DNA from: Bacillus swezeyi
Lineage (GTDB): Bacteria > Bacillota > Bacilli > Bacillales > Bacillaceae
Length of the DNA: 64,000 nucleotides
Assembly (NCBI RefSeq): GCF_001969815.1
Contig: NZ_MRBK01000014.1
Location: 141,931-205,930 of the forward strand
Direction of reading: 5' to 3'
Part shown: positions 8,397-20,669 of the stretch, one piece after another
How positions within the stretch are numbered: the stretch's first letter is position 1
Layout of the letters: every line of letters starts with the position of its first letter
Notes under the pieces: model-generated
Seen by the model: the letters and a program-made list of their open reading frames with translations, nothing else
Database searches by the model: none
What the model was told of the DNA's origin: nothing
Made by a program: the position numbers and the translations under genes

Positions 8397-9518
8397 TTAT
8401 TCGAGAAAATCTTTCAAGCGTTTGCTTCTGCTTGGATGTCTTAATTTACGAAGTGCTTTAGCTTCTATTTGACGAATTCGTTCTCTTGTTACCCCAAACA
8501 CTTTACCAACTTCTTCTAATGTTCTTGTCCGTCCATCATCAAGACCAAAGCGAAGGCGCAATACGTTTTCTTCGCGGTCTGTCAGTGTATCAAGCACATC
8601 TTCAAGCTGTTCTTTCAGCAATTCATATGCTGCATGATCTGACGGTGAAGTCGCTTCCTGATCTTCAATGAAGTCTCCAAGATGTGAATCATCTTCTTCT
8701 CCGATCGGAGTTTCGAGTGATACCGGTTCCTGGGCAATCTTTAAGATTTCACGAACCTTTTCCGGTGTCAGATCCATGTCTTCTGCAATTTCTTCAGGCG
8801 TTGGTTCGCGGCCGAGATCCTGAAGAAGCTGTCTCTGAACACGGATCAGTTTATTGATGGTTTCAACCATGTGCACAGGAATCCTGATTGTTCTCGCCTG
8901 GTCAGCGATCGCTCTTGTAATCGCCTGTCTGATCCACCATGTGGCATATGTGCTGAACTTGTATCCTTTACGGTAGTCAAACTTTTCAACCGCCTTCATC
9001 AGACCCATGTTTCCTTCCTGAATGAGGTCTAAGAAAAGCATGCCGCGGCCGACATACCGTTTTGCGATGCTGACGACAAGCCTTAGGTTGGCTTCAGCCA
9101 GACGCCGCTTTGATTCCTCGTCGCCTTCCTCAATCTTTTTCGCGTATTCAATTTCTTCTTTCGCAGACAAAAGGTTTACCCGTCCGATTTCCTTCAAGTA
9201 CATCCGGACAGGATCGTTTATCTTAACGCCCGGGGGCACGCTTAAATCATTCAGGTCAAATTCTTCTTCGGCCTTGGCCAGCTGCTGAATATTAGGATCC
9301 TCGTTTTCTTCGTTCTCACTAATTAATTCAACACCTTGCTCTCCTAAAAATTCATAATACTCATCCATTTGGTCTGATTCGATCTCGAAACTGGACATGC
9401 GCTCAGCAATTTCTTCATATGTGAGCACCCCACGTTTTTTTCCGGCCTCTGTCAATTGGTCCCTGACCTGTTCAAACGTGAATTCAGTTTCAGTCTCTGG
9501 TGCTTGTTTATCAGCCAT
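8397..9518 (-). CDS. sigA: Primary RNA polymerase sigma factor SigA (RpoD)
   Basis: A 373-residue housekeeping sigma-70 factor. In order: region 1.1 (about 15-75), region 1.2 with [11 protein letters not shown] near 100, region 2 ([25 protein letters not shown]...[15 protein letters not shown]; about 145-205), the -10 recognition helix, region 3 (HMVETINKL...), region 4 with the helix-turn-helix [27 protein letters not shown] near 330-355. It lacks the large non-conserved insert of the E. coli protein, as expected for Bacillus. Last gene of the macromolecular-synthesis operon. Confidence 0.98.
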   Translation of the reverse strand: MADKQAPETETEFTFEQVRDQLTEAGKKRGVLTYEEIAERMSSFEIESDQMDEYYEFLGEQGVELISENEENEDPNIQQLAKAEEEFDLNDLSVPPGVKINDPVRMYLKEIGRVNLLSAKEEIEYAKKIEEGDEESKRRLAEANLRLVVSIAKRYVGRGMLFLDLIQEGNMGLMKAVEKFDYRKGYKFSTYATWWIRQAITRAIADQARTIRIPVHMVETINKLIRVQRQLLQDLGREPTPEEIAEDMDLTPEKVREILKIAQEPVSLETPIGEEDDSHLGDFIEDQEATSPSDHAAYELLKEQLEDVLDTLTDREENVLRLRFGLDDGRTRTLEEVGKVFGVTRERIRQIEAKALRKLRHPSRSKRLKDFLE

Positions 9519-9724
9519 TCATGGATCCCTCCTTCCAAAACTTACAGACGAATTCTAAAAAGCGTTCCGCTTTATTTTGTTCCTATTTCACGGTTAAAGC
9601 CTTATTTCTATCTAGAGCTTAACGTAAAGCAAATCATAAATTGACAATATGTGATTAGGATTCGCAGCTTTTGCTCCTCCTTAAGGATTCATTGCCAAAA
9701 GCTTTTCCTATTATATATAACGGT

Positions 9725-11548
9725 TTATTTTAGCGAACGGTTCAACTTTATAATTTCCTGAGCCAAGGTTGCCGCCCTGATGAAGTCTTTTTGCCTTTCA
9801 GCTTCGGCTCTTGCAGCTTCTTTTTCTTTTATCATTGACCAATTTCGATGATTCAACACTTTTTTTACATAATCAGATAATTCTGCTTCGCCCAATTCCT
9901 CATTGACCTGAAGCATTAAAATATCCGTCAGAAGCTGGCTTAACTCCTGATCCTCGATTCTTTTGAAGAGCTGCTGGATGGAAATTTCAGCTCCCTCTTC
10001 ATACATGGCATACAAATAAGCGACTACAGCGCGATGCTGATCAAGATTGAATTCAAAGCCCACCCGATCCAAAACCTTTCGGATGACATCCCGGTCATGA
10101 ATCATGTGAGCGATCAGCATTCGTTCCGCGTTCTCATGGGCCGGCCGAAGCCCTGTTCTTTTTCGCGGGGAACGCGAGACGGCCGCGCGTCTTTCTTTTG
10201 ATTCCTGGCGGCTGCTTTCCTTGCTGCGGCCGGCAGCCTGCTTTTCAAAAACAGAAAGCTGATCCTTCAGGGAATCGAATGAGATTGAAAATTCATTTGC
10301 AAGCTGTTTGATGTATATTTCCTGCTCCAAAGGCCCGCTGAGAAGGCTGACTTCCTTGAGTACATCATTGATGTAGGCTAGACGGTCTCCTTCATCTGAC
10401 AGATTTCTGCCCTTGCGAAAATAATGCATTTTAAACGTCATCAAGGTTACACTGGCCCCTATGACATCCTGCTTAAACTTTTCGCTGCCGAATTTTTTGA
10501 TGTAGTCATCGGGATCCAATCCGTCAGGTATCATGGCAACCTTGATAGTGCAGCCTTTTTTCTGAAGAACGTCAGCTGCTTTAAGCGTAGCTTCGTAGCC
10601 TGCCTGATCCGAATCGTAGCAAAGGATGACTTCACCTACATTTCGCCTGATGATTTTTGCATGCTCTTCAGTCAGCGATGTTCCCATCGTCGCAATCGAT
10701 TCTTTTACGCCGGAACGGACGGCGGAAATGACATCTGCAAATCCTTCAAAAAGGACAGCCCTTTCTTCCTTTCGAATATGAAGGCGGGCCTGATGGAAAT
10801 GATAGAGCAGCCTGCTTTTGCGAAAAAGAGGTGTTTCCGGACTGTTCATATATTTCGGATGCTCACCTGTGAAAGTCCGCCCGGAAAATGCGACTGTTTT
10901 GCCGTGATGGTCATGAATCGGAAACATAATCCGGTTTCGAAAACGGTCAAAATATCCATCCCCGTTTTCGCGCCTGATGATGAGCCCTGCTCTTTCCATC
11001 AGTTCGGCATCAAAACCTCTCCGTTCCAAAAATTTTGTTATGAAATCCCATGAATCAAGAGCGCATCCGATTTCAAACTGCTCGATTTGCTCCATCTTAA
11101 AGCCTCTCTCGAGCAAATAATCCAGCGCTTCCTGTCCTTCCTTTGTATTGACCAGCAAATGGTGGTAAAATTTCTTTAACAGCTCATGAGCCTCCTCCAT
11201 TTTCTGTTCATCTGAGCTGCCCGCACTGTTTGCTGAAACAGCAGTTACCTGATCCGGCAGATCTATGTGGTATTTGTCCGCCAAGTGAGACACTGCTTCA
11301 GTAAATGAATAACCTTCCATTTGCCTTAAAAATGAAAAGACATTTCCTCCGGCTCCGCACCCGAAGCAATGAAAAATCTGTTTTTCTCCAGAAACGGAAA
11401 AAGATGGTGTATTTTCACCATGAAATGGACAAAGTCCAAAATAATTACGCCCCTGTTTTCTTAACTGGACGTACTCTCCAATAACTTCAACGATATCAGC
11501 TGATTTCTGAACTTGTTCCACAATTTCATCTGGTATACGATTGCCCAT
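9725..11548 (-). CDS. dnaG: DNA primase DnaG
   Basis: A 607-residue primase that makes RNA primers at the replication fork. The N-terminal zinc ribbon uses C40, H43, C61 and C64 ([11 protein letters not shown]...FHCFGCG). The catalytic core includes the RNAP-basic region and the TOPRIM fold ([10 protein letters not shown] near 265 and CYDSDQAG near 310). The C-terminal helicase-binding domain (about 450-607) contacts DnaC. Upstream neighbour yqxD is 33 bases away; sigA lies 206 bases downstream in the same operon. Confidence 0.97.
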   Translation of the reverse strand: MGNRIPDEIVEQVQKSADIVEVIGEYVQLRKQGRNYFGLCPFHGENTPSFSVSGEKQIFHCFGCGAGGNVFSFLRQMEGYSFTEAVSHLADKYHIDLPDQVTAVSANSAGSSDEQKMEEAHELLKKFYHHLLVNTKEGQEALDYLLERGFKMEQIEQFEIGCALDSWDFITKFLERRGFDAELMERAGLIIRRENGDGYFDRFRNRIMFPIHDHHGKTVAFSGRTFTGEHPKYMNSPETPLFRKSRLLYHFHQARLHIRKEERAVLFEGFADVISAVRSGVKESIATMGTSLTEEHAKIIRRNVGEVILCYDSDQAGYEATLKAADVLQKKGCTIKVAMIPDGLDPDDYIKKFGSEKFKQDVIGASVTLMTFKMHYFRKGRNLSDEGDRLAYINDVLKEVSLLSGPLEQEIYIKQLANEFSISFDSLKDQLSVFEKQAAGRSKESSRQESKERRAAVSRSPRKRTGLRPAHENAERMLIAHMIHDRDVIRKVLDRVGFEFNLDQHRAVVAYLYAMYEEGAEISIQQLFKRIEDQELSQLLTDILMLQVNEELGEAELSDYVKKVLNHRNWSMIKEKEAARAEAERQKDFIRAATLAQEIIKLNRSLK

Positions 11549-11581
11549 GTTCCAACACTCCGTCGTACATAATTCGCTGCT

Positions 11582-12073
11582 TTAGCACGTAAATCCTTCA
11601 TTTTTCGACAAGATTTTTTGCAGCTCTTTGACAAATCGCTCCCGGTCTTCTTTGACCAGTTTTTTTGGGCCTTTTGTGTAATGTCCGCTTCTTCTCAGTT
11701 TTTGTGAGATGTGACGGCGGAAAAGAGCAAGGTCGATGGAATTCTCTTCGAAAAGAAATCCTCTCTCCGACATCACAAAGACCTTTTTGCCAAGCAAGAG
11801 TGATGCCAGCCCGATATCTTGTGTGACGACTAAATCGCCGGGGCGAACATGATTGGCTATATACAGATCCGCAGCTTCTTTATGCGGGTCGACATATTTC
11901 CAATTCTCTTCTTCTTTCCTTGTGACTTGAAAATGTTCGAATGAGGCCACAAAAATCACATTCACTCGGAAGTCCGCCGCTACTTTCAGCACTTCATCTT
12001 TCACCGGGCATGCGTCTGCATCGACAAAAATCGTCCTTTCTTTTTCAAGAAGACTAATTCTCCATCCCTCCAT
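11582..12073 (-). CDS. yqxD: YaiI/YqxD-family NYN-domain protein
   Basis: A 163-residue UPF0178 (YaiI/YqxD) protein. The N-terminal [10 protein letters not shown] is the family signature, acidic residues that fit a PIN/NYN-like nuclease fold, with [17 protein letters not shown] near 95 and a basic C-terminus. Function unproven. I use ATG 12073 with AGGAGATTG just before it; a TTG at 12076 is possible. It opens the yqxD-dnaG-sigA operon, as in subtilis. The 264-bp gap upstream has several AT-rich promoter-like stretches. Confidence 0.9.
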   Translation of the reverse strand: MEGWRISLLEKERTIFVDADACPVKDEVLKVAADFRVNVIFVASFEHFQVTRKEEENWKYVDPHKEAADLYIANHVRPGDLVVTQDIGLASLLLGKKVFVMSERGFLFEENSIDLALFRRHISQKLRRSGHYTKGPKKLVKEDRERFVKELQKILSKNEGFTC

Positions 12074-12303
12074 CAATCTCCTGCTATAAATACAGGCAAA
12101 ATCACACAGATTTCAAAATAATCGCTCTATAAGAATTTGTCGAAAGTTTTTTTCTTGAAATTCTTGACACGATACCCATAATAGTTTATTCGTTCTGTAC
12201 TAAGCTTAAACCTAAAAGTTAATTATTTTATCACAATTTTTTATTATAATACAAATGGGTCAAAGATGCTATCATTTTCACTTTTCCCAAAACCGTCAAA
12301 GCA
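12074..12303 (-). promoter_or_regulatory. Promoter region of the yqxD-dnaG-sigA operon
   Basis: An AT-rich gap. On the minus strand, TCGACA, 17 bases, TATTTT and, further up, TTGTAT, 18 bases, TAAAAT are candidate sigma-A promoters. The subtilis operon is known to have tandem promoters here. I could not single out the start points. Confidence 0.4.
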
Positions 12304-12332
12304 AAAACCCAGGATGTGGTGTCCTGAGTTTT
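12304..12332 (-). terminator. Terminator of ccpN-yqfL
   Basis: AAAACCCAGGA (12304-12314) and TCCTGAGTTTT (12322-12332), with one G-U pair and a T-run on the minus strand. Confidence 0.8.
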
Positions 12333-12337
12333 ATTCT

Positions 12338-13150
12338 TTAGACCCTTTTTGTCATCATGTTATGAATAATGTTGGCTGTTTCCTCCACCGCTTTATTTGA
12401 TACATCTACGACATCGCAGCCGATCCGGCCCACAATTTTTTCGAAGTATTCAAGCTCTTCTTTGATGCGGTTAATGTTCGCATAAATCGCTTTATCATTG
12501 AGTCCAAGCGATTTCAGGCGCTCCTTGCGGATATGATTCAGCTTATCAGGGCTGATTTTCAATCCGATGCATTTGGCCGGATCAACGGTAAAGAGCTCTT
12601 CAGGAGGATCCACTTCCGGAACGATCGGCACGTTTGCCACCTTTAAGCGTTTATGCGCCAAATATTGTGATAAAGGGGTTTTGGACGTTCTTGACACTCC
12701 GATCAGCACGATATCCGCTTTCAATATCCCCCGCGGATCTCTGCCGTCGTCATATTTTACGGCAAATTCAATCGCCTCTACCTTTTTAAAATAATCTTCA
12801 TCAAGCTGGCGAACGCGGCCCGGCTCATATTTTGCGCTGAAACCGTACACCGACTCCATTTTTTCGATCAATGGACCGATAATATCGTAATACACGACGT
12901 TTGCTTTCTCAGCTTCGGCAATTAAAAACTCGCGAATCTCCGGCACAACGAGCGTAAAGCAGATGATGCCGCCGTCCGCTTCAGCCAGAGAAATCACTTC
13001 TCTGATTGTTCCGCGGTCTTCCACGTAAGGAATACGCCTGATATTGGTCTGTTCAGATGAACCGTTAAATTGACTGATGGCCGCCTTAACAACCAGCTCG
13101 GCGGTCTCGCCGACAGAGTCGGATACAACATAAATCGTCCGATTGCTCAT
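12338..13150 (-). CDS. yqfL: PEP synthase/PPDK regulatory kinase-phosphorylase family protein YqfL
   Basis: A 270-residue DUF299 protein, the family of bifunctional serine/threonine kinases and phosphorylases that control pyruvate,phosphate dikinase or PEP synthetase. Visible motifs are the N-terminal [12 protein letters not shown], the P-loop-like [15 protein letters not shown] near 155 and [12 protein letters not shown] near 185. In subtilis YqfL acts with CcpN in gluconeogenic control. The start ATG 13150 has GGGGGATATC before it; frames extending to 13207 overlap ccpN and lack a site. It follows ccpN by 25 bases. Confidence 0.93.
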   Translation of the reverse strand: MSNRTIYVVSDSVGETAELVVKAAISQFNGSSEQTNIRRIPYVEDRGTIREVISLAEADGGIICFTLVVPEIREFLIAEAEKANVVYYDIIGPLIEKMESVYGFSAKYEPGRVRQLDEDYFKKVEAIEFAVKYDDGRDPRGILKADIVLIGVSRTSKTPLSQYLAHKRLKVANVPIVPEVDPPEELFTVDPAKCIGLKISPDKLNHIRKERLKSLGLNDKAIYANINRIKEELEYFEKIVGRIGCDVVDVSNKAVEETANIIHNMMTKRV

Positions 13151-13175
13151 GATATCCCCCCATTTGTTGTTCACA

Positions 13176-13814
13176 CTACATGATTTCATTTTCGGATAAG
13201 CCGACAAGGATTTTCGTCATGTTTGTTTTGGTGATTCTTCCCACCACTTCATAGCCTTTTTCCGTATCCTTTACAACGGGCAGTGCATCAATTTGTTTTT
13301 CAATCAGCATTTTGGCAATGTCCAAAATAAAATCATCACGCCTGCATAAAGTAATGTTCGGCATTCTCGTCATAATAATATGGACGGGTATAGAAGGGAG
13401 CTCCTGTTTGCCGATGCTTGCTCTGAGCAAGTCTTTTCGTGAAAGTACACCGACTAAGATGGCATTATCATCAACGACAAAAAGCGTTCCTACGTCCTCT
13501 AAGAACATCGTGCAGATCGCATCATAGACGGAAACATTTTCATGAATCACCACCGGGATCGACTGAAAGTCTTTCACCTGCAGCTTTTTAAGCTTGTCGG
13601 CCAAGAGCTGTGTGCCTGTCTTTCCTGTGTAAAAATATCCGACCCTCGGCCTCGCTTCCAAAAAGCCTGACATCGTCAAAATCGCCAAGTCCGGGCGAAG
13701 GGTGGCTCTTGTCAGATTCAGTTTCTCGGCTATATGCTCTCCGGTAATCGGTCCGTTTTCTTTGACAATCTGCAAAATATGCTCCTGACGTTTATTTAGT
13801 TCGATCGTACTCAC
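13176..13814 (-). CDS. ccpN: Catabolite repressor CcpN (HTH plus tandem CBS)
   Basis: A 212-residue transcription repressor of gluconeogenic genes (gapB, pckA in subtilis). An N-terminal winged helix-turn-helix ([40 protein letters not shown]) is followed by two CBS domains (about 80-140 and 145-205) that sense nucleotides. It is nearly identical to the subtilis protein at the N-terminus. The true start is GTG 13814 with AAAGGTG directly upstream; an open frame extends to 13934 but is not needed. Forms an operon with yqfL. Confidence 0.95.
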   Translation of the reverse strand: MSTIELNKRQEHILQIVKENGPITGEHIAEKLNLTRATLRPDLAILTMSGFLEARPRVGYFYTGKTGTQLLADKLKKLQVKDFQSIPVVIHENVSVYDAICTMFLEDVGTLFVVDDNAILVGVLSRKDLLRASIGKQELPSIPVHIIMTRMPNITLCRRDDFILDIAKMLIEKQIDALPVVKDTEKGYEVVGRITKTNMTKILVGLSENEIM

Positions 13815-13979
13815 CACCTTTAAGCCGAAGCTTACAATTCGTGCAATATGTATAAAAGTCGATAACATATTATAACGCATATGAAGGTTAAAATAACAGC
13901 CATTATATTTGAATTCTATGAAAAAGACAGGCACATTTTGACAAGGTTGTGAAAGAGAGCTCCTGTTTTACAACAAAAA

Positions 13980-14007
13980 GACGATTGCCAGCCTGCCAGC
14001 AACCGTC
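13980..14007 (-). terminator. Terminator of glyQS
   Basis: GACGATTGC (13980-13988) and GCAACCGTC (13999-14007) pair with one G-U, followed on the minus strand by TTTTTG just after the glyS stop. Confidence 0.75.
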
Positions 14008-14016
14008 TTCTGCCGT

Positions 14017-16056
14017 TTATTTTACAATGATGGCATTTATGTTTGCAAAAGATCGGATCAGCTCCGCCAAACTTGCCATTTGCGCCAGGCGGTTTTCTTT
14101 TAATCTTTCATCTTCGGCATGTACCATCGTATGATCGAAATAAGCTTCGATCGGCTCTTTCAGTTTAGAAAGCTCACGGAAGGCGCCTTCATAATCTTTT
14201 GCTTCATAAAGAGCGGCGATTTGCTGTTTGCTTTCTCCATAAGCTTTAAAGAGCTCTTTTTCTTGAGGGTTTTCAAACAGGGACTCATCAATGGCGCCCG
14301 TCCCGCTTTTCTTGCTGATGGAAATCACCCTTGCGAGCGCTTCGGCCGTTTCTTTAAATTCCGGCCCGCCTGCCGCTGCATCCAGCACAGCCGCTTTTTT
14401 AAGCGCTGAGTATGGCTCAAGACCGGTGCTTTCAAGCACGGCGTCCACAACGTCATAGCGGATGTTTTCTGCTGTCAGCACATATTTGAGGCGCTGTTTA
14501 AAGAAATCAAGCAGCTCGCTGTGTTCTCCCTGTTCTGCAAAAGAAGCCAGTTTTTCAAACGAAATGCCCCAATTTCGGTCGAGCAGGATTTGAACGATTC
14601 CGCTCGCCTGCCGCCTTAATCCGTACGGGTCTTGAGATCCTGTCGGAATCACCCCGATGCTGAAAAATGAAGCAACGGTGTCGAGTTTATCAGCTAAAGC
14701 GACAACAGCGCCGACAACTGAAGAAGGTGTCTCCCCGCCGGCTTGTCTCGGCATATAATGCTCGTTGACCGCGAATGCCACTTCTTCTTTTTCACCGCGC
14801 ATCCGCGCATACTTTTCGCCCATGATGCCTTGCAGCTCAGGAAACTCGTAAACCATTTGGGTGACAAGATCGAATTTGGAAATGTGTGAAGCGCGCTTAA
14901 TCAGCCCGGCCGTTTCTTCATCTGCGCTGATTTCTCGCGCGATGCGTTCGGCAATGGCAGCTGACCGCCTTACTTTGTCCCCAAGTGAACCGAGCTCCTC
15001 GTGGAAGACGATCTTTTCAAGTTTTTTCACATTTTCATCAATATCCAGTTTTTGATCTTCTTTATAGAAGAAGGCGGCATCTGAAAGCCTTGCTCTCAAT
15101 ACCTTTTCGTTTCCTCTCGCAACGTTTTGCAGAGCGTGGTCATTTCCATTGCGCACCGTCACAAAGTAAGGGAGCAGACTGCCGCTTTCATCTTTGACAG
15201 GGAAGTAGCGCTGATGCTCTTTCATCGTCGTCACGAGAACTTCTTCAGGGATTGAAAGAAACGCCTCTTCAAATGCTCCAAACAGAACGGTTGGATATTC
15301 AACAAGATTGTTGACTTCCTCCAATAAACCTTCATCTCTCGGAATACTCCATGACTTTTCTGCGGCCAATTCGTCCAGCTGTTTTGTAATCAGCTGTTTC
15401 CGTTTGTCTGGATTAGCTATGACAAACTCGCTTTCCAGTTTTGCTTCGTACTCTGAAGGGGCGCTTAGCTCAGCCGCTTTTCCGAGGAAGCGATGCCCCT
15501 GTGTCACCCGGCCGGTTTCGACATCGGCGACAGAAAAAGGAATAACTTCGCTGCCGAAAAGGGCAGCAATCCATTTAATCGGCCTGATATATTTAAGATC
15601 TTCACTGCCCCAGCGCATATTTTTCGGGAAGTGGAGGCTTGCCACCAAATCGCGAAGCTCGGGAAGCAATGTCACCGTATTCTGGCCTTTCTGGAATTTC
15701 TGTACAAACACATACTCTGTTCCTTTAACATCTTTAAAATATAAATCTTCCGGATTTGCTCCTTGTCCCCGTGAGAAGCCGATCGCTGCTTTCGTCCATT
15801 CGCCGTTTTCATCAAGGGCGATTTTTTTGGCAGGTCCTTTCGCTTCTTCTTTCACATCGTCCTGTTTTTCTGCTGCGTTTTTAACAAGGACGGCCAGCCT
15901 TCTCGGTGAGTTAAAAAGTCTGACTTCACCGTAGGCGATATTTTTGTCTTTCAGCCAGCCTTCAAGCTTATCTCCCAATTGAGTCATGCTGTCGAGCATG
16001 AAACGCGCCGGCATTTCTTCTAATCCGATTTCTAAAAGCAAATCTTTATTACTCAT
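14017..16056 (-). CDS. glyS: Glycyl-tRNA synthetase beta subunit
   Basis: A 679-residue beta chain of the bacterial alpha2-beta2 glycyl-tRNA synthetase, responsible for tRNA binding and stability of the complex. The N-terminal [14 protein letters not shown] is the family signature; an HD-like region (about 380-470) and the C-terminal anticodon-binding domain (about 570-679) follow. Length equals the subtilis subunit. ATG start overlaps the glyQ stop by eight bases, so synthesis of the two subunits is coupled. Regulation is by the T-box upstream of glyQ. Confidence 0.97.
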   Translation of the reverse strand: MSNKDLLLEIGLEEMPARFMLDSMTQLGDKLEGWLKDKNIAYGEVRLFNSPRRLAVLVKNAAEKQDDVKEEAKGPAKKIALDENGEWTKAAIGFSRGQGANPEDLYFKDVKGTEYVFVQKFQKGQNTVTLLPELRDLVASLHFPKNMRWGSEDLKYIRPIKWIAALFGSEVIPFSVADVETGRVTQGHRFLGKAAELSAPSEYEAKLESEFVIANPDKRKQLITKQLDELAAEKSWSIPRDEGLLEEVNNLVEYPTVLFGAFEEAFLSIPEEVLVTTMKEHQRYFPVKDESGSLLPYFVTVRNGNDHALQNVARGNEKVLRARLSDAAFFYKEDQKLDIDENVKKLEKIVFHEELGSLGDKVRRSAAIAERIAREISADEETAGLIKRASHISKFDLVTQMVYEFPELQGIMGEKYARMRGEKEEVAFAVNEHYMPRQAGGETPSSVVGAVVALADKLDTVASFFSIGVIPTGSQDPYGLRRQASGIVQILLDRNWGISFEKLASFAEQGEHSELLDFFKQRLKYVLTAENIRYDVVDAVLESTGLEPYSALKKAAVLDAAAGGPEFKETAEALARVISISKKSGTGAIDESLFENPQEKELFKAYGESKQQIAALYEAKDYEGAFRELSKLKEPIEAYFDHTMVHAEDERLKENRLAQMASLAELIRSFANINAIIVK

Positions 16057-16936
16057 GAGAAGCCTCTTCCTCCTTCAGCATTGGAAAGCCCAACTTTTCG
16101 CGTTCATTGTAGTACGTTTTGGCTACTTTTCTGGCCAGATTTCTGACCCTTCCGATGTATCCTGTCCTTTCCGTAACAGAAATGGCTCCTTTGGCGTCAA
16201 GCAAGTTGAACGTGTGGGAGCACTTCAGGACATAATCATAGCCTGGGTGAACGAGTCCCTGATCCATTTGACGGTTGGCTTCTTTCTCGTATGTGGCAAA
16301 CAATTCGAACAGCATCTCTACATCAGACGTCTCAAACGTATAAACAGAATGCTCATATTCAGCCATCATAAACAGGTCTCTGATCGTATAGCCGCTGGTC
16401 CATTCCAGATCGAAGACGTTTTCTTTGTCCTGAATGTATGAGGCCAGGCGCTCAATGCCATATGTGATTTCAACGGAAACCGGTTTGCATTCAAGCCCGC
16501 CGACCTGCTGAAAATAAGTGAACTGAGTGATTTCCATGCCGTCAAGCCATACTTCCCAGCCAAGTCCGGCACAGCCGAGCGAAGGGTTTTCCCAGTTGTC
16601 TTCAACAAAGCGGATATCGTGCTCCAAAGGGTCGATTCCGAGCGCTTTTAATGAATCTAAATACAGCTCTTGAATGTTATCCGGAGACGGTTTGATGATG
16701 ACTTGGAACTGATGGTGCTGATAAAGCCTGTTTGGGTTCTCTCCGTATCTGCCGTCAGCAGGACGCCTTGACGGCTCAACATAAGCGACCTTCCACGGCT
16801 CCGGCCCGAGGCTCCGTAAAAATGTATAGGGGCTCATCGTTCCCGCTCCCTTTTCCACATCGTAAGACTGCAAAAGTACACAGCCTTCATGAGACCAATG
16901 CTTTTGCAGTGTAAGAATCATATCTTGAATATTCAA
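16049..16936 (-). CDS. glyQ: Glycyl-tRNA synthetase alpha subunit
   Basis: A 295-residue class IIc catalytic subunit. Motifs include QGxGAGTMSP-type [41 protein letters not shown] (motif 2 region, near 60-85), and [14 protein letters not shown]...ITYGIERL (motif 3, near 150-180). I choose TTG 16936 as start (MNIQDMIL): GGAGGTG lies eight bases upstream. The GTG/ATG-like frame to 16951 would swallow that site. Expression depends on uncharged tRNA-Gly through the T-box leader. Confidence 0.96.
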   Translation of the reverse strand: MNIQDMILTLQKHWSHEGCVLLQSYDVEKGAGTMSPYTFLRSLGPEPWKVAYVEPSRRPADGRYGENPNRLYQHHQFQVIIKPSPDNIQELYLDSLKALGIDPLEHDIRFVEDNWENPSLGCAGLGWEVWLDGMEITQFTYFQQVGGLECKPVSVEITYGIERLASYIQDKENVFDLEWTSGYTIRDLFMMAEYEHSVYTFETSDVEMLFELFATYEKEANRQMDQGLVHPGYDYVLKCSHTFNLLDAKGAISVTERTGYIGRVRNLARKVAKTYYNEREKLGFPMLKEEEASHE

Positions 16937-17004
16937 ATGAAGCACCTCCACAAAACGTGTTTTTTCAGATTTTACATTTCCGCATAGGGCTGTGTTTGGG
17001 CAGA

Positions 17005-17260
17005 AAAAAAACTCCCGTCCCTATGCTTGTTTTCTCACAAACATAGGGACGAGAGTTCTCCCGCGGTTCCACCCTAATTGCTGAGATCCTACGTCTCTCA
17101 GCCTCTTTTTTTAAAGCTGCTCATGGAATGCCTTTCATTACGCTCTCATCCCCGGCTTTCACCATCCCGAGGTCGCTTCAATGAGACGGCGCAACTACTT
17201 CTTTCCGTCACCGCAACGTCTTTATTGAATCTAAAAAGCGGGCAAGCCCGCGATCTTTAT
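17005..17260 (-). ncRNA. Glycine T-box leader of glyQS
   Basis: The minus strand carries the T-box sequence AGGGTGGAACCGCG (17075-17062), the specifier GGC (17132-17130) in the context AAAGGCATT typical of glycine leaders, stem I sequences (GCGGTGACGGAAAGAAGTA), and a terminator stem ACTCTCGTCCCTATG / CATAGGGACGGGAGT with a following T-run (17056-17005). Uncharged tRNA-Gly pairs with the specifier and T-box bulge and favours the antiterminator. It fills the 355-bp gap between recO and glyQ. Confidence 0.95.
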
Positions 17261-17266
17261 GACATG

Positions 17267-17295
17267 ATCTTATAAAAAGATGAAGAGGATGTCAA
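17267..17295 (-). promoter_or_regulatory. Sigma-A promoter of the glyQS T-box transcript
   Basis: TTGACA (17295-17290), 17 bases, TAAGAT (17272-17267) on the minus strand. The -35 overlaps the recO TGA stop (17294-17292), so recO and this promoter share sequence. Confidence 0.8.
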
Positions 17296-18062
17296 CTTTT
17301 GTTTTCTTTACCGAGCATTTTTTTCATATTGTCCATTTGCTCGATGAAGCGCCGCGACTTTAGAAAAATCCCGGAGTACTCATCATAATAAAGCTGGATG
17401 ACCTTTTTCAGCTCTTCCTTTGTCTCCTGCTTGACCGATACATTCCCAAGCCTTGACAAGTCAAAATAAAAAAACAGCCTCAAGAGCCTTGCGGAAGCAG
17501 GAGACATTGGTACTCTGTACGGATCTTTCGCAAAACAGCGGTGGCAGATAAAGCCGTTGTCCCTGATTGAAAAATGAAATGTGCCATCTTTGCTTTTGCA
17601 GTGTACACATTCGTTCAATTCCGGGTACAGGCCGATGACGCTGAGCATTTTGACTTCGATGAGATTGGTGATGATGTCGGGATCTGTACCATCGTTCAGC
17701 CTCCTCATCGACTGAAGAAGCAGTTCGAATAAAAACGGATTCGGTTTCTTTTCCTCAGTTCCTTTATCGATTAATTCTGCGATATATGCCGCGTGCGCTG
17801 TTAAAAACAGATCTTCCCGGATCGTGCGCATGCTATCGATCATCTCTCCCTGCTCCAAAGTTCCAAGGCCTGATGATTTCCGGAATAAAAACGAACCGTA
17901 GAGAAACGGCTGGGAAATGGCCGACAAGCGGCTGTTCGGTTTTTTTGCGCCCCTTGCCAGCACGCCGATTTTTCCATGTTCCCTGGTCAATAATGTGATG
18001 ATTTTATTTGATTCACCGTAGTCATTTGTACGAAGGACGATACCTTCACATTTCGTTAGCAT
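17292..18062 (-). CDS. recO: DNA repair/recombination mediator RecO
   Basis: A 256-residue RecO: N-terminal OB fold ([41 protein letters not shown]), then a helical domain with a zinc site formed by CVHC (near 150) and CHRC (near 175). It helps RecR load RecA onto SSB-coated single-stranded DNA. I start at ATG 18062, matching the family; a frame extends to 18092 but has no support. Ribosome site is modest (GGATGGTG). It follows yqzL by 36 bases. Confidence 0.96.
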   Translation of the reverse strand: MLTKCEGIVLRTNDYGESNKIITLLTREHGKIGVLARGAKKPNSRLSAISQPFLYGSFLFRKSSGLGTLEQGEMIDSMRTIREDLFLTAHAAYIAELIDKGTEEKKPNPFLFELLLQSMRRLNDGTDPDIITNLIEVKMLSVIGLYPELNECVHCKSKDGTFHFSIRDNGFICHRCFAKDPYRVPMSPASARLLRLFFYFDLSRLGNVSVKQETKEELKKVIQLYYDEYSGIFLKSRRFIEQMDNMKKMLGKENKS

Positions 18063-18098
18063 ATGTGCACCATCCAAAATTGGAGGGGTCAAGCGTTA

Positions 18099-18242
18099 TC
18101 ACAAAATTGGAAAGTCAACTTGCGCTAGCTCTTTCTCAAGTACTTCGGGTCTTTCCAGGTTCTCCTTTTCCAATTCTTTAAAAAGGAGGTACGTATCAAC
18201 GTTTCCTGTTTGTGAAAATACATTCCAAGTAAAATTCAACAT
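18099..18242 (-). CDS. yqzL: YqzL-family small protein
   Basis: A 47-residue conserved micro-protein (MLNFTWNVFSQTGNVDTYLLF...) matching YqzL, always found between era and recO in Bacillus. Function unknown. An aromatic N-terminal half precedes an acidic helical C-terminus ending in FPIL. ATG 18242 has AAAGGTGGGGCTTTTT upstream, a good site at slightly long spacing; the open frame continues to 18284 but is not needed. Confidence 0.88.
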   Translation of the reverse strand: MLNFTWNVFSQTGNVDTYLLFKELEKENLERPEVLEKELAQVDFPIL

Positions 18243-18403
18243 AAAAAGCCCCACCTTTCTGTTTATAACTAGCTTTTTAAACATCCAAATTCTTAAGATT
18301 ATCTTGACCTTGTGTCCTCCATTTCATGTTAAACAATTTTTTCTAATATCGCTTTGATTTCGAGAGATTTTGTAACGACTCAACCACGGTCAAGTTCTGC
18401 CGG

Positions 18404-19715
<1,312 letters not shown>

Positions 19716-19834
19716 CTATAGCGGCTATGATACCGCTAACACTTTTATTTTACATAAAAATGGCTGTTATTTCACGCCCAAATCGCAAATGTAAAATTTT
19801 TGTAAGAATCTTTTGCCAGGGCGGGAAGTATTGG

Positions 19835-20215
19835 TCAAAATAATTTTGACAAAAAGATGAGTAACCCAATGATACACGAAACAGCGGCAAACACGCAAAC
19901 CGCACCTGCTGCTGCATCTTTTGCGGCTTTTGCCAGCGGATGGCTTTCTTTTGTGATGAGGTCGACAGCGTGTTCAACGGCGGTGTTCATCAGCTCCAAT
20001 GCGAACATTCCGCCGATGAGGATAAAAATGACGGCCCATTCCAAAACAGTCAGCCTAAAGATGAAGCCGCAACTGATCACAATGATTGCGGCTCCGGTGT
20101 GAATTTGAAAGTTGCGCTCGGAAATGAACGTCTTGAAAATTCCAGTAAAGGCGTGTGAAAAGCTTTTTTTGAGCCGGCGCCATTCTGTTTGTTTATGAGG
20201 ATCTTGAGAGCCCAT
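19835..20215 (-). CDS. dgkA: Undecaprenol/diacylglycerol kinase DgkA
   Basis: A 126-residue membrane kinase with three transmembrane helices. The catalytic segment is [37 protein letters not shown], including the E-L-M-N-T-A-V-E signature (about 70-80) and the DAAAGAV motif. In Gram-positives the enzyme phosphorylates undecaprenol, feeding the lipid carrier of wall synthesis. Its start overlaps the 3' end of ybeY by 23 bases. Confidence 0.95.
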   Translation of the reverse strand: MGSQDPHKQTEWRRLKKSFSHAFTGIFKTFISERNFQIHTGAAIIVISCGFIFRLTVLEWAVIFILIGGMFALELMNTAVEHAVDLITKESHPLAKAAKDAAAGAVCVFAAVSCIIGLLIFLSKLF

Positions 20216-20669
20216 ATCGATTTAAAAGTTCCTTTTGCTTAGTGAACATTTCTTTCTCTTCTTCCTCTGTCATATGATCATATCCGAGCAGATGCAAGAA
20301 GCCGTGAACCGTCAGGAACCCCAATTCTCTCATCAATGAATGTCCGTACTCTTCAGCCTGTTCTTTCGCTTTATCCGCACTGATGATAATATCGCCGAGA
20401 ACGGTAGGCATATCAGCGCCGATGATCTCAACTTCTCCTTCGCCGTCTTCCTCAAGAGCAAATGAGATGACATCGGTCGGATAATCTTTTCCCCGGTATT
20501 CTTTATTGATTTTCTGTATTTCCTCATTCGTCACGATCGTAACGGATACTTCCGCCTGATCGGCGACATTTTCTTCTTTTGCAGCAAATTGAAGGAGCTT
20601 TTCCATTTCAGCAAGCTGTTCATCTGAAAGGCGCTCTGTCTCATCTGCGATATCAAGTATTAAACTCAT
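20193..20669 (-). CDS. ybeY: Endoribonuclease YbeY
   Basis: A 158-residue zinc-dependent RNase needed for 16S rRNA 3' maturation and ribosome quality control. The signature [11 protein letters not shown] (about 121-131) supplies the three metal histidines, and TDVISFAL (about 63) is the conserved central strand. It overlaps dgkA downstream (23 bp) and pgpH upstream (4 bp), so the three are translationally linked. Confidence 0.96.
   Translation of the reverse strand: MSLILDIADETERLSDEQLAEMEKLLQFAAKEENVADQAEVSVTIVTNEEIQKINKEYRGKDYPTDVISFALEEDGEGEVEIIGADMPTVLGDIIISADKAKEQAEEYGHSLMRELGFLTVHGFLHLLGYDHMTEEEEKEMFTKQKELLNRYGLSRSS

Noticed and set aside
9660..9690. Possible sigma-H promoter before sigA
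   Set aside because: AGGA and GAAT elements are present but about 14 bases apart, shorter than the sigma-H spacing, and flanking positions do not fit.
10424..11053. 209-codon plus-strand frame within dnaG
   Set aside because: Antisense shadow of a fully conserved primase gene; no ribosome site or family resemblance.
15308..15934. 208-codon plus-strand frame within glyS
   Set aside because: Antisense shadow; composition (Ser/Phe/Arg rich) is typical of reverse-complement coding sequence.
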